From NCBI RefSeq assembly GCF_042643165.1, contig NZ_JBHRSH010000001.1, positions 930,001 to 994,000 on the forward strand: 64,000 bases of DNA. Reading direction: 5' to 3'. Numbering within the stretch: the stretch's first letter is position 1; the number at the start of each line of letters is the position of its first letter. Positions 51,092 to 59,903 of the stretch are shown piece after piece. The notes below the pieces were generated by a model that did no database searches, had not been told where the DNA came from, and was given only the letters and a program-made list of their open reading frames with translations. The position numbers were made by a program, and so were the translations under genes. Source of the stretch: Hyphococcus aureus. Lineage in GTDB: Bacteria; Pseudomonadota; Alphaproteobacteria; Caulobacterales; Parvularculaceae.

Positions 51092-52534
51092 TTACTCGGC
51101 CGGTTTCTCGACAACGAGGAAGTAGATCGCTTCGAGCGGATCGGACACGACCGAGACTTTCGCGCCGGGGATATCGCAGGCCATGGCCCGCATCTCGTCC
51201 TCGTTGCGGAAGTAAAGGCTCCAGTCGGTGACGTATTCGAGCGGCCAGATCCGGCCAGTCTCGAGATTGTTCACATTGCCGATAATCACCTGACCGCCCG
51301 GCTTCACGAAATCATAAAGCCGTTTGACGAAGCGCTGGGCGAGCAGCGGGTTCAGGTAATCCACAAGACCTGAGGAATAAATCACGTCATTGCCGACAAA
51401 GACGGTATTGTCAGAGGACGGACGAAGCATCTCGCGGAAGGAAATATTGAGGCCGCGAATGCTCAGGCGATCCCGCTCCGAAAGGCGCGCGACGCTGTCA
51501 AAAGCGTAGTCGAGCGCGGCCGGCTCCTGATCGACGAGATTGATGCGCCAGCGCGTGTTTTCAGGCGCCAGCTCCAGAAGGTCTTTGATTTCACGAGCGG
51601 GCCCGGCGCCGACGCTGGTGACGGTAAACTCGCCGCCCTCGGAACCACGCGCCGCGGCATAGTCGGCGATAAGGCTCGCCACGGTTTCCATGCGCGTAAT
51701 GACGAAGCGCGAGGCGCTCATGCCGAGAAGGTGGAGGAATTTCTGCGCGACCGTGTCGCCTTCCGGCCTCGGATCATACCCGTAATTCATGATCTTGTAG
51801 TCGCCCGGATAGCCCGCCGGTTTGTAATAGCAGCGCGCCCAGCCCGGGCCGCCCATAAGAACCTGGGAGACCGTGCGTTCGGTGTAGGATTTGTAGGCGA
51901 TGCGTTTTTGCTTGTCGTTATGGATCCGTGCGGTCAGCTCGTTACCCCGACTGATGAGATCGAGCCACTCGGTCTCGGCGGCGGCGGCGAGATCGCGGGC
52001 GATGTCATTGAGATCGTCCGCCGTGCAACGGTCTTCGATCGGCGCCACATGTTTTTGAATGCGCAGGAGATAGCCGCCGAGAAAGGCCGTCGCGTCAGCG
52101 CAAAATGATTTATAGTGGATGTCGGGCTCAAGGTCCGGCGCGACGCCGCGCCCTTCGCGCGCAAGCACGCTGGCGTTTTCGCGGATCAGCCAGTCGAGGT
52201 CGAACCGGTTCGCCTCAAGCTCGAAGCCGACGCTGACGCCGCTCGAGCCGGCGAGCCTGCGGACCTTGCGAGCGGCGCCCAGAAAGAGTTCACGGCCATG
52301 TTGGGTGAGACGCAGGACGCCGGACGTACCTGCGGGAGCGCCAAGATCGCCGCCGCGGCCACGGGCGATGCAGCCGGCACCAGCAGCGCTGATATTGTCG
52401 AGATCGAAGACTTCATCTTCAAAGGTCAGGCGCGGGGGAGACCCGGCAAAGACCGTCGACGCCTCATAGCGGTTCGGGCGGAAAAACCGCGCCTTACCGG
52501 CTGCGCCGGGGAGATTCTCGTAGCTCTTCGACAT
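51092..52534 (-). CDS. PilZ-like domain fused to PhcB-type SAM methyltransferase
   Basis: A 480-aa protein. Residues 15-115 look like a PilZ-type beta barrel (ARFFRPNRY near 16-23, DNISAAGAG near 46, then alternating strands). The usual RxxxR is not exact, so c-di-GMP binding is uncertain. Residues 160-270 are helical and include YYKPAGYPGDYKIMNYGYD. Residues 295-475 form a methyltransferase core: motif I VTSVGAGPAREIKDLLEL, INLVDQEPAALDYAF, FVGNDVIYSSGLVDYL, FVKPGGQVIIGNV. The GYPGDY and GxGPAxE motifs recall PhcB-type enzymes that methylate 3-hydroxy fatty acids for signalling. Substrate is inference. Confidence 0.7.
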   Translation of the reverse strand: MSKSYENLPGAAGKARFFRPNRYEASTVFAGSPPRLTFEDEVFDLDNISAAGAGCIARGRGGDLGAPAGTSGVLRLTQHGRELFLGAARKVRRLAGSSGVSVGFELEANRFDLDWLIRENASVLAREGRGVAPDLEPDIHYKSFCADATAFLGGYLLRIQKHVAPIEDRCTADDLNDIARDLAAAAETEWLDLISRGNELTARIHNDKQKRIAYKSYTERTVSQVLMGGPGWARCYYKPAGYPGDYKIMNYGYDPRPEGDTVAQKFLHLLGMSASRFVITRMETVASLIADYAAARGSEGGEFTVTSVGAGPAREIKDLLELAPENTRWRINLVDQEPAALDYAFDSVARLSERDRLSIRGLNISFREMLRPSSDNTVFVGNDVIYSSGLVDYLNPLLAQRFVKRLYDFVKPGGQVIIGNVNNLETGRIWPLEYVTDWSLYFRNEDEMRAMACDIPGAKVSVVSDPLEAIYFLVVEKPAE

Positions 52535-52787
52535 TACGCCACCCCAAATAAAACTCTCCCCTCATTCGGAGTATGCCTAACAAATCGTAAAAAACAACGT
52601 ATCACGCAAGCTTCCTGCGGAAAACCGATGGTTAAAACTCGGATTCGCAATCAAAGCAGAGAAAACTGGCGCGTGCGGAGCATTCTATATCGTTTCGGCT
52701 ATCAAAAACGGGCATATTGAGGGATTTCCGCCTTGGACATAGCGCCGCACTGCACGAATTGCGCCAGCAACAAGCCGGTAAAACACG

Positions 52788-55247
52788 TCAGGCGGCGTCG
52801 TCGCCCACCAGAACGTCGCGCTTGCCCGCATGGTTCGCAGGCGAGATCACCCCTTCATCCTCCATCCGTTCGATGAGGGTCGCCGCTCGATTATAGCCAA
52901 TCTGAAGCCGCCGCTGAACATAGGATGTCGAGGCCTTGCGGTCGCGGATAACGACCGCCACCGCTTTGTCATAGAGCGCATCGCCGGACCCGGTATTGCC
53001 GCCGAGATCCAGCCCGTCAAAGGCGCCGCCGTCATCCTCGCGCAATTCGGTGACTTCCTGAACGTAATCGGGAGCGCCCTGTTTCTTGAGGAAGCTGACG
53101 ATCTTCTCGACCTCGTCATCGGAAACAAACGCGCCATGGACGCGGCGCAAGCGCCCGCCGCCGGCCATATGGAGCATGTCGCCCTGGCCGAGGAGCTGTT
53201 CGGCGCCGGGCTCGCCAAGGATCGTCCGGCTGTCGATTTTCGACGTCACCTGGAACGAGATCCGGGTCGGAAAGTTCGCCTTGATCGTGCCGGTGATGAC
53301 ATCGACGGACGGCCGCTGGGTCGCCATGATGAGATGGATGCCGGCGGCGCGCGCCATTTGCGCGAGGCGCTGAACCATCGCCTCGATGTCCTTGCCCGCC
53401 ACCATCATCAAATCCGCCACCTCGTCGATCACGACGACGATGAACGGCATGGGCTCATATTCGAGTTCTTCGGTTTCATAGACGGGCTCGCCCGTCTCCT
53501 CGTCATAGCCGGTATGAACGGTCCGGCTCAGCAGCTCACCGTTCTCTTCCGCTTCGGCGACGCGGGTGTTGAAACCCTCAATATTCCGTACGCCAACCTT
53601 CGACATGCGCCGGTAGCGTTCTTCCATTTCGCGCACGGTCCATTTCAGCGCAACGACCGCTTTTTTCGGATCGGTGACGACCGGCGACAGCAAATGCGGA
53701 ATGCCCTCATAAACGGACAGCTCCAGCATTTTCGGATCAATGAGGATGAGTTTGCACTGCTCCGGCGAGAGCCGGTAAAGCAGCGACAAGATCATCGTGT
53801 TGATCCCGACGGACTTGCCCGACCCGGTGGTGCCCGCAATCAGAAGATGCGGCATGCGCGCAAGGTCGGCGAAAGTCGGCTCGCCGCCGATCGATTTGCC
53901 GAGCGCCAGGGTCAGATCGCCGCCGGAATGTTCATAGTCTTCTGCGCCGAGCAGTTCGCGCAGGAACACCATTTCCCGGTCCTGGTTCGGCAGTTCGATG
54001 CCGATGGCGTTGCGTCCGGGGACGACTGCGACGCGGCAGGCGACCGCGCTCATGGAGCGGGCGATATCGTCCGCAAGGCCAATAACACGGGACGATTTGG
54101 TTCCTGCCGCCGGCTCCAGTTCGTATAGCGTGACCACCGGGCCCGGATGCACATTGATGATCTCGCCGCGAACGCCGAAATCGGCGAGCACGTTTTCGAG
54201 CATGCGCGCATTCTGTTCCAGCGCTTCGTCGGAGACCACCGCCCGGCGCGCACCGTTCGGCTTAGAGAGGAGATTAAGCGGCGGCAATTCGAAATCGTCG
54301 GCGGAGAAGACCGGCAGCGACGGCTGCGCCTCGCGCCGCTCACGCTTGCTTTCTTTCTTTTTGCTCTTTTTGCGGATGATCTTGCGGCGTTTGGAGCGCG
54401 CTGGCGCGGCGAGAATGGGCTCTCCATCCTCGTCATATTCCGTTTCGAGGTCGCCATCCTCGTCTTCATACTCATCCTCGTATTCGTACTCGTCTTCTTC
54501 CTCGTCGCCTTCTTCGTATTCTTCGTCATCTTCCTCGGCCGCTTCGCCCGCAAACCGCGCGCGCAAATCCTCAACCGCATCGCGCAAGGCAAGGGCGCCG
54601 TCTTCCACCGTCCACCATGCGTCGGCGAGGCGTTCGCGCGTGACCCCGCAAAGAATGGAATAGGCGACCAGCGTCGCCATCGCGAAAAGACCCGCCGTCA
54701 ACGCGCGGGCGATCCCGGCGCCGAGAAAGGACAAAAGCCCGGTCACGCCATTGAACAGAACGCCGCCAATGAGACCGCCGGTTCCCACCACATAAGGCCA
54801 GTCGAGCGGCGGCAGCCAGGAGGCGAGAAACGCCGCGCCCGCCAAAATCGCGGCCGGAGCGACGGCAAGACGCCGCCAGAAATCGGAAGGGGTTTCTTCC
54901 GGCGCGCCGCGCAACAAAGCCGCGCCGCCCCAGATCGCCAGCGGCGCAACCAGCAGCACCGCCGCGCCGCCGATAAACTGCAGCAAGAGGTCCGCCGCAA
55001 TGGCGCCCAGAGGCCCGCCGAGATTGCGCACCGGCGCCGGCGTCGCCGTGTTGAGGGTCGGATCTGAAATCGTGAAACTCGCCAGCGAAACCGCCAGCCA
55101 AAGCGCCAGCAGGATCATCGCGGCGCCGCCCGCGCGCATCAATGCGCCGCGCGAAAACGCCCGCAGGCGCTCAGCGAGATCAGCGAACGGATCAGGCCGG
55201 CTGCGGCCTCGGGCCGAACGGGAATAGGTGCGGGATGTAGACGACAT
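52788..55247 (-). CDS. ftsK: DNA translocase FtsK
   Basis: Start placed at ATG 55247 (MSSTSRTYSRSARG), giving 819 aa; a GTG 23 codons upstream is possible. Four N-terminal membrane helices anchor it at the septum. A linker follows with an almost pure Asp/Glu/Tyr block (54417-54545), then a Lys/Arg block. The motor has Walker A in IAGTTGSGKSVGIN, Walker B in MPFIVVVIDEVADLMMV and MATQRPSVDVITG. The C-terminal gamma winged helix has STSYVQRRLQIGYNRAA. It pumps DNA and aids dimer resolution during division. Confidence 0.96.
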   Translation of the reverse strand: MSSTSRTYSRSARGRSRPDPFADLAERLRAFSRGALMRAGGAAMILLALWLAVSLASFTISDPTLNTATPAPVRNLGGPLGAIAADLLLQFIGGAAVLLVAPLAIWGGAALLRGAPEETPSDFWRRLAVAPAAILAGAAFLASWLPPLDWPYVVGTGGLIGGVLFNGVTGLLSFLGAGIARALTAGLFAMATLVAYSILCGVTRERLADAWWTVEDGALALRDAVEDLRARFAGEAAEEDDEEYEEGDEEEDEYEYEDEYEDEDGDLETEYDEDGEPILAAPARSKRRKIIRKKSKKKESKRERREAQPSLPVFSADDFELPPLNLLSKPNGARRAVVSDEALEQNARMLENVLADFGVRGEIINVHPGPVVTLYELEPAAGTKSSRVIGLADDIARSMSAVACRVAVVPGRNAIGIELPNQDREMVFLRELLGAEDYEHSGGDLTLALGKSIGGEPTFADLARMPHLLIAGTTGSGKSVGINTMILSLLYRLSPEQCKLILIDPKMLELSVYEGIPHLLSPVVTDPKKAVVALKWTVREMEERYRRMSKVGVRNIEGFNTRVAEAEENGELLSRTVHTGYDEETGEPVYETEELEYEPMPFIVVVIDEVADLMMVAGKDIEAMVQRLAQMARAAGIHLIMATQRPSVDVITGTIKANFPTRISFQVTSKIDSRTILGEPGAEQLLGQGDMLHMAGGGRLRRVHGAFVSDDEVEKIVSFLKKQGAPDYVQEVTELREDDGGAFDGLDLGGNTGSGDALYDKAVAVVIRDRKASTSYVQRRLQIGYNRAATLIERMEDEGVISPANHAGKRDVLVGDDAA

Positions 55248-55344
55248 AAGACGACTGAATCTGGCTTTGGAACGGACAGTTTGCGGACGAAAAAGCGTTA
55301 ACGCGGACTTTGCCACGGCTTTTTCAAAAATGGGTTAACGGGTG

Positions 55345-56607
55345 TTAACGATTTGCAGCATCGCCCGGATGGATGGACTCCAGCGGCGCGGAGCGCACGC
55401 CAATGGTGTATTTCAACGCCGTCCAGATGAGGAGGCTCATCACAAAGGAAAAACCGGCGATGGCGCCCGTCCCCAGAAGCTGGCCCGGCAGCCAGATCCG
55501 CTCCGTCATCCAGAAGGCGACAATCGCCCCCCAGGCGCCGCAGAAACAATGACATGAAATGACAAACCCGGCGTCGTCGAGGCGCAGCCGGTCCAGAAAG
55601 GGCGGGGTGACGGTGACGATCACGCCGCCAATGGCGCCGATCATCGCCGCCTGCCACAGCAGCGGCGACACCGGATCGGCGGCGATCGAGACAATGCCGC
55701 CAACCGAGCCGACCATCGCCGAGACGAGACCCGTTCGCTTGTAGACCGTCTGTGTCAGGATCATCGCCGCGAGGGCACCGGCGGCCGACGCCACAAGCGC
55801 GTTCGCCGTGACGGCGCCGGCGGTGATCGCAGCTTCAACGGAACTGATCGGACCCAAAAGACCGATAATGATCAACAAAAGACCGGCGACGGTGAGCAGC
55901 GAACCAAAAGCCGACAGCGGCAGGGCGGTGGAGACTTGCGGGCGGCTGACGCCATGGCCGAAACGCCCGGAGCGCGGGCCGATTACGATAATGGCGGCAA
56001 GCGCCGCGGCGCCCGCGGATAAATGCACCGCCGCCGCCCCGCCGGCGTCGCGAAAGCTCCATTCATCGGCGAAATAACCGCCGCCCCAGACCCAGGAGGC
56101 GCTGATGGGATAGATAAGTCCCGCCCATAACGCCGTGAAAAACAGAAACGGCCAGAGCCGCACCCGCTCTGAAATCGCCGACGACACAATCACGGCACCG
56201 AGCGCGGCGAGCGTCATCTGAAAAAACCAGTGGGCGCCGGACGCGCGCCCCGTATCGGCCGGATTGTCGTCCATCAGGGACCAGCTTTGAAACGGCCCTA
56301 AAAAGCCGCCTTCTTCAATGCCGAACAGGAGATGATAGCCGACCGCCCAGAACGCAAAGACGCACACGCCAAGGGCGCCGATGGTGCGCAGACACACCTG
56401 CGGCGCGTTCTGGGTGCGCGCAAGACCAATGTCTTTCAGTGCAAGACCCGCAATCGCGATCAACGCCGCGACGCCAGCGACGATCAACAACCCGCTGTCG
56501 AGCACAAAGCGGGTCACGTCGCTGGCCGGGGACATATCCTGTGCGAACGCCGCTGAAGGAGCGAGGAAAAATGCCGGAAAAAGAAAACGGGCGTGGCGCA
56601 TCATCAT
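55345..56607 (-). CDS. Divergent Amt/Rh-like ammonium transporter family protein
   Basis: A 420-aa, about 11-helix protein with an N-terminal signal sequence ending FAQ, as in Amt proteins. Conserved: SWVWGGGYFADEWSFRDAGG (Trp and Asp near the ammonium site), first pore His in AAVHLSAGAAAL, second pore His in ISCHCFCGAWGAIVAF. Altered: the first gate Phe region reads QMTLAALGAVIV, and the WFGFNAGS segment is replaced by GLLGPISS, so both gate phenylalanines appear lost. No glnK gene is next to it. Transport of ammonium is therefore uncertain. Confidence 0.8.
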   Translation of the reverse strand: MMMRHARFLFPAFFLAPSAAFAQDMSPASDVTRFVLDSGLLIVAGVAALIAIAGLALKDIGLARTQNAPQVCLRTIGALGVCVFAFWAVGYHLLFGIEEGGFLGPFQSWSLMDDNPADTGRASGAHWFFQMTLAALGAVIVSSAISERVRLWPFLFFTALWAGLIYPISASWVWGGGYFADEWSFRDAGGAAAVHLSAGAAALAAIIVIGPRSGRFGHGVSRPQVSTALPLSAFGSLLTVAGLLLIIIGLLGPISSVEAAITAGAVTANALVASAAGALAAMILTQTVYKRTGLVSAMVGSVGGIVSIAADPVSPLLWQAAMIGAIGGVIVTVTPPFLDRLRLDDAGFVISCHCFCGAWGAIVAFWMTERIWLPGQLLGTGAIAGFSFVMSLLIWTALKYTIGVRSAPLESIHPGDAANR

Positions 56608-56751
56608 CCATCAAAGGTTCAAGGCCACACTCTCCTAGAAGTGTTTCCCGAAGGGTTAAAGCTCGGGATTATCTTCCCGAAGAGGTGAGCCGGTCCGCGC
56701 CATTCGCCGCAGCGGTGACCCCGTGAGTGGACGAAGGGGCCCCGACGCGCG

Positions 56752-58011
56752 ATGTTGGCCCTCATGAGCGACACCCTCGATTTCGATATTGTCATTATTG
56801 GCGGCGGCCCCGCTGGCGGGCTCGCGAGCCTCGCCCTTGCCGCGCGCGGCTTTTCCTGCGCCCTAGTCGACGCCGCCGACCCGGGCGTCATGCGCGGCGC
56901 GGCCTTTGATGGACGCACCTCAGCGATCTCCTACGCTTCAGCGCGTGTGTTCAAGCGGCTGGGGCTGTGGGACGCCATCGCGCCTGACGCCGAAGCGATC
57001 CGCGATATACTGGTTACAGACGGGCGCGCTCGGTCATGGCTTTCGGACGGCGCCGTCTCGCCCTTCTCCCTGCATTTCGACAGCAGCGAGCTGGGCCCGG
57101 ATCAGCCGCTCGGCTGGATCGTCGAGAACCGCGTCATACGCGATGTTCTGTTCGACGCCATCGACGCGTCTGACAATGTCACGCTGATGGCGCCGGCGTC
57201 ACGCGCCGCAACGAAGTTCAATCCAGGCGAGGCGATTGTTGATCTCGCCGACGGGCGCCGCCTTTCCGCCGCGCTTGTCATCGCTGCCGACGGGCGCCGC
57301 TCGGCCTTGCGCGCCGAGGCCGGCATTAAAACCAATGACTGGAGTTACGGTCAGGCGGGGATCGTCGCCACGGTCGCTCATGAAAAACCTCATGACGGCG
57401 TCGCCCATGAGTTTTTCTTACCGTCGGGACCATTCGCGATCTTGCCCATGACGAACTATCGCTCGTCCCTTGTCTGGACCGAACGCGCGGAGGCGGCGCC
57501 CGCCTATATGGCGCTTGACGACGATAAATTCCGTATAGAGATTGAAAATCGTTTCGGCGAACATCTTGGCGCCGTAGCGCCCGCCGGGCCGCGCTGGTCC
57601 TACCCCCTCGCCTTCACCTTGGCGCAGTCATATGTTTCGCCGCGCCTTGCGCTGATTGGCGACGCCGCCCACGCGATCCATCCAATTGCGGGACAAGGCT
57701 ACAATCTCGGCATCAAGGATATCGCCGCGCTTGCCGATGTTTTGACCGACGGCCGCGATGTGGGCCTTGATATCGGCGCACTCACCGTATTGCAGAACTA
57801 TCAGAAATGGCGGCGGTTCGATTCCGCTGCGCTGGCGCTGGGCTGCGATAGCCTCGTGAGGCTGTTTTCAAACGATATCGGTCCGCTGCGCCTTGTCCGC
57901 GACATAGGCATGAGCGCCGCTGGAAAATTCAAGCCCATGCGCGAATTTTTCATGCGCCAGGCGGGGGCCGACATGGGCGCCCTGCCGAGCCTCATGGCGC
58001 GGGAGGGTTAG
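56752..58011 (+). CDS. UbiH/VisC-family FAD-dependent hydroxylase
   Basis: A 419-aa flavoprotein monooxygenase of the UbiH/UbiF/VisC group, used in ubiquinone ring hydroxylation. FAD-binding GxGxxG-like motif in IVIIGGGPAGGLASLALA, DG-motif VIAADGRRSALR near residue 180, and the second FAD motif RLALIGDAAHAIHPIAGQGYN near 300. A short C-terminal helix set follows. Start is 56752 or the ATG at 56764 (MSDTLDFD), which better matches the family. Convergent, with a four-base overlap, on the hydrolase gene. Confidence 0.9.
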   Translation: MLALMSDTLDFDIVIIGGGPAGGLASLALAARGFSCALVDAADPGVMRGAAFDGRTSAISYASARVFKRLGLWDAIAPDAEAIRDILVTDGRARSWLSDGAVSPFSLHFDSSELGPDQPLGWIVENRVIRDVLFDAIDASDNVTLMAPASRAATKFNPGEAIVDLADGRRLSAALVIAADGRRSALRAEAGIKTNDWSYGQAGIVATVAHEKPHDGVAHEFFLPSGPFAILPMTNYRSSLVWTERAEAAPAYMALDDDKFRIEIENRFGEHLGAVAPAGPRWSYPLAFTLAQSYVSPRLALIGDAAHAIHPIAGQGYNLGIKDIAALADVLTDGRDVGLDIGALTVLQNYQKWRRFDSAALALGCDSLVRLFSNDIGPLRLVRDIGMSAAGKFKPMREFFMRQAGADMGALPSLMAREG

Positions 58012-59309
58012 TCGGGCGTTGCAATTTCTGCGCGGCCATAAGGTGGGTCGAATCTATCTTTCATCGCATCTGTGACAAGACGAAAATAGCCTTCAGCAAA
58101 TCTCGTATAGATGCGCGCGCCATCGTCATTTCGAGTAAATTCCACGATACCGTGATCCGTATTCGCATAGACCGCTATTGTGATCGGAAGGCCTTCCTTC
58201 TGCAGCATAGACAGTCTGTCGTAAGTGACTTTGCCCGGCGCAGCCCGGTCTTCACCGGCAAGAATCCAGACCTGCGGCATGGACAATGTTCGCAGCACAG
58301 CCAACGCATTATGGCGCCATGGAACTTCTGCATCATCAAATCCGTCGATCATTCCCAGCTCTAACTCTTCATCGCTTGCGCGCAAAATCAGTCCCGTGAA
58401 TTCGCCTTCAATTTCCGCGAGCCAAGGCTTGTCTTTGTATTTCGTTTTTATGCGCTTTAGCTCATCGAAACCGTCTGAAAAATGCGATGCAACGATCTCT
58501 CCTGTTGCATCCGCCACTTCATGCGCAAGTTCAATTTCTTTGTCGTCATAACCGGCTCTGCGCATTTCGTCGAAAACCTGCTCGGCGTTTTCTTCAAGTG
58601 GAGAGAGAGCGAGACCAAATCCGATGACTAGATAGTCAGCGCCAGTTTTCTTTGCGGCAAGAGGCACCACCCATCCGCCCTGGCTGCCCCCGAAAAATCC
58701 GAACCGGCTGTAACGCCCTTTGGCCAAACGCCGCGCCTCAGTTGCAGCTGCTGCGGCGTCGGCGGCCAGCGCATGGAAATCCTGTGTGTACTCGCCTTCA
58801 GACGCGCCTGTGCCGCGTTTGTCGTAGACAAAAACGGACACTCCTTGAGCCGCGAAAAGATAAGGATAGGGAGAATATTCAACTGTCGGTGTTGATTCCG
58901 AACCGTGGACAAAAACGGCCAGAGGCGGCTTGCGGCCATCTGAGTCGTTTTCAAGCTCGATCAGTCGCCCTGAAAGCCGAAGCCCGTCGCTGGTGAACGT
59001 CACATCTGTTTGATTGAGTTTGATTTTCGCGAAACTCGAATGTTCGAAGGAAAAAAGCGCTCCATCTACACAGTCCAGTTCCGCGGCTTCGCCGCCAACA
59101 ACACCGCGTCTTCCATCAGTGTAAATATATCTGGTTGCTATTACGCCATCGCTCGTTTCGCGCTCATATAGCACGAGCCTATCGACACCGCTCTTATAAG
59201 CGCCCGGCGCACAAACCTCGCCACCAATCGGGGCGGCCACGCAGGCGCTCAGGCATAACACAAGGCCAATAATTATAGCGCTCTGAATAAACTGTTGCTC
59301 ACGCCGCAC
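58008..59309 (-). CDS. Lipoprotein alpha/beta hydrolase (S9-like)
   Basis: A 433-aa protein with an N-terminal lipobox (VLCLSAC, Cys near residue 23). A beta-rich domain of about 100 residues follows, then an alpha/beta-hydrolase core: VFVHGSESTPTVEYSP, VFVYDKRGTGASEGEY and nucleophile FGFFGGSQGGWVVPLA near residue 200. A large helical insert (220-330) precedes VWILAGEDRAAPG (Asp region) and NTDHGIVEFTRND (catalytic His). It probably acts on small esters or peptides outside the inner membrane. Overlaps the regulator gene by 11 bases, in one operon. Confidence 0.85.
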   Translation of the reverse strand: MRREQQFIQSAIIIGLVLCLSACVAAPIGGEVCAPGAYKSGVDRLVLYERETSDGVIATRYIYTDGRRGVVGGEAAELDCVDGALFSFEHSSFAKIKLNQTDVTFTSDGLRLSGRLIELENDSDGRKPPLAVFVHGSESTPTVEYSPYPYLFAAQGVSVFVYDKRGTGASEGEYTQDFHALAADAAAAATEARRLAKGRYSRFGFFGGSQGGWVVPLAAKKTGADYLVIGFGLALSPLEENAEQVFDEMRRAGYDDKEIELAHEVADATGEIVASHFSDGFDELKRIKTKYKDKPWLAEIEGEFTGLILRASDEELELGMIDGFDDAEVPWRHNALAVLRTLSMPQVWILAGEDRAAPGKVTYDRLSMLQKEGLPITIAVYANTDHGIVEFTRNDDGARIYTRFAEGYFRLVTDAMKDRFDPPYGRAEIATPD

Positions 59310-59841
59310 GAGTAGAGGCCTTTCTTCTCACCCTCTTGGCCGGCGCAGCATTCCGCACAGCGAGAGGTTTTTGCCGCAAAAGCTGTTCCGCTCTTTCAAG
59401 AAGGGCCATCAGATCAACCCCCAGCTCTTCATGGAGATCAGTGAAAGAGGCTGCAATTTTCAGGCTGACCCTTTCAGCCTTGCGTGCATCGATGGCGCCC
59501 GCCCGTGTAAAGCTCAGGATTTTTCGCCTTTCGTCTTCAGGATCTGTTTCCATTTTCACGAGGCCCGACTTTTCAAGCGGAGCCACGCGTGAAACGATCA
59601 GCTGGTGCGACCGTTCCTGACTGCGAGCAATATCGGCAATGCTTGCCGGCCCTTGTCGCAAGAGGTGCAGCATTACAGAAACTGAATGCACCGGCGTTTT
59701 AACCTCGGCCGCCTCTAAAATCTCTTTGGTTTGAGCACAGATGAGCGCGTCAAGCCGGTTCGCCATATGCGCTACAAAGCCAGGACGCAAATCAGGTGCG
59801 TATGAAAATGCCTGTTCGGAATTTTGGTCTGTTATTATCAT
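59299..59841 (-). CDS. MarR-type transcriptional regulator of the hydrolase operon
   Basis: The start is set at ATG 59841 (MIITDQNSEQAFSYAPD), giving 180 aa; a TTG at 59877 would read through the operator. Winged-helix text: IADIARSQERSHQLIVSRV (helix-turn-helix), LEKSGLVKMETDPEDERRK (wing), then a helical dimerisation part and a basic Ala/Lys/Arg tail (AKRVRRKASTRAA). No Shine-Dalgarno precedes the ATG. The upstream bases are taken up by two palindromes and a plausible promoter placed for a leaderless message. It likely represses itself and the downstream lipoprotein hydrolase. Confidence 0.82.
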   Translation of the reverse strand: MIITDQNSEQAFSYAPDLRPGFVAHMANRLDALICAQTKEILEAAEVKTPVHSVSVMLHLLRQGPASIADIARSQERSHQLIVSRVAPLEKSGLVKMETDPEDERRKILSFTRAGAIDARKAERVSLKIAASFTDLHEELGVDLMALLERAEQLLRQKPLAVRNAAPAKRVRRKASTRAA

Positions 59842-59877
59842 ACAAATGTTTGTACAAAAGTTTGTATTTCTAATCAA
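59841..59877 (-). promoter_or_regulatory. Tandem palindromic operators over a leaderless promoter
   Basis: Two perfect 6-bp inverted repeats with 2-bp centres, TACAAA-TG-TTTGTA at 59841-59854 and TACAAA-AG-TTTGTA at 59853-59866, share two bases and are spaced 12 bp apart. Read leftward, a -35-like TTGATT (59872-59877), a 17-base spacer and a -10-like TACAAA end 7 bases before the A of the ATG at 59841. Transcription would then begin at the start codon, with the operators covering the -10 and spacer. Confidence 0.7.
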
Positions 59878-59903
59878 GACCTGACGGATCAGGTGTTAGG
59901 GAT

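Noticed and set aside
52830..54128. A 432-codon open frame antisense to ftsK
   Set aside because: It mirrors the FtsK motor domain. The Asp/His-rich composition is typical of a shadow frame.
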